Part shown: one piece after another, positions 63,791 to 64,000 of the stretch
How the letters are laid out: every line of letters starts with the position of its first letter
Position numbering within the stretch: position 1 is the stretch's first letter
Source: Rhynchopus sp. YZ270_cl-10
Taxonomy: Eukaryota > Euglenozoa > Diplonemea > Diplonemida > Diplonemidae
Assembly (NCBI GenBank): GCA_964035575.1
Contig: OZ037867.1
Coordinates: 1 to 64,000 of the forward strand
Direction of reading: 5' to 3'
Length of the DNA: 64,000 nt
Made by a program: the position numbers and the translations under genes
Notes under the pieces: model-generated
The model's database searches: none
Told to the model about the DNA's origin: nothing
What the model saw: the letters and a program-made list of their open reading frames with translations, nothing else

Positions 63791-64000
63791 TTCTTTTTCG
63801 TTCCTCAGTGCCGTCAGGGCCTGCCCAAGTGCGCCAACGCAATGCACTTTGCTACCACCGTGGTGGCGAGCACTTGCAGCACTGCAAGAAGCAAGGTTCC
63901 CTCGACGTTTGCAGTCACACGCACCATACTGTATTATTATTTATTCTGTTGTGCGGGAGGTGAAAGGGACCAGACCGAAGGAAGCGGGGTGGAGACTTTT

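Overview
The window looks like nuclear DNA of a unicellular, flagellate eukaryote. All nine host genes lie on the minus strand between 32.8 and 63.2 kb. Cis-introns are mostly short (46-74 bp, two longer) and start GTATG. Several genes have a pyrimidine-tract/AG acceptor only 2 to about 60 nt upstream of the ATG, and a CFAP20-domain (axonemal-type) protein is present. One-way gene clusters plus probable spliced-leader acceptors fit a euglenozoan, perhaps a diplonemid. That is an inference; dinoflagellate/perkinsid-type or other protists are not excluded.

Region 1 (1-32.5 kb) is a repeat and retroelement block. Two very large LINE-type retrotransposons face each other: LINE-A on plus (1-9534, 5' end outside the window) and LINE-B on minus (27163-17198). 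Each is one uninterrupted reading frame of more than 3,000 codons. Domain order is: Ser/Asn-rich N-terminus (with a signal-peptide-like start in LINE-B), hydrophobic segments, OTU-like cysteine protease, C2H2 zinc finger, reverse transcriptase, zinc knuckle, restriction-like endonuclease, further OTU domain(s), another zinc cluster, coiled coil or charged tail. Between their 3' ends lies a composite satellite: arrays of a GTGCAC-centred motif in both orientations, a 73-bp satellite, a pyrimidine-rich module, and a 9-bp minisatellite. The whole composite is present about twice. The second copy is interrupted by a 0.73-kb insertion with 11-bp terminal inverted repeats.

From 27.6 to 32.5 kb there are broken pieces of LINE-A relatives. 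Inserted among them are two inverted, tail-to-tail copies of a non-autonomous, A-tailed unit whose 3' module also occurs in the satellite block.

Region 2 (32.8-64 kb) holds the host genes, listed here in plus-strand coordinate order; transcription runs the other way. They are a YghU-type glutathione transferase with a possible mitochondrial presequence, GCN1 (seven exons), a phosphohexomutase with an extra C-terminal domain, an XPG/RAD2 nuclease with six acidic GGGFF motifs, a DUF4246-like protein with ankyrin repeats, a divergent EF-2, two unrecognised coiled-coil proteins, and a CFAP20DC-like protein (three exons) with a long His-rich tract. Intergenic DNA carries homopolymer runs and a dispersed repeat at 49.8 and 63.3 kb. 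The genes span translation, its control, DNA repair, sugar-phosphate and redox metabolism, and probably the cytoskeleton. They look like an ordinary mixed cluster, not one pathway.
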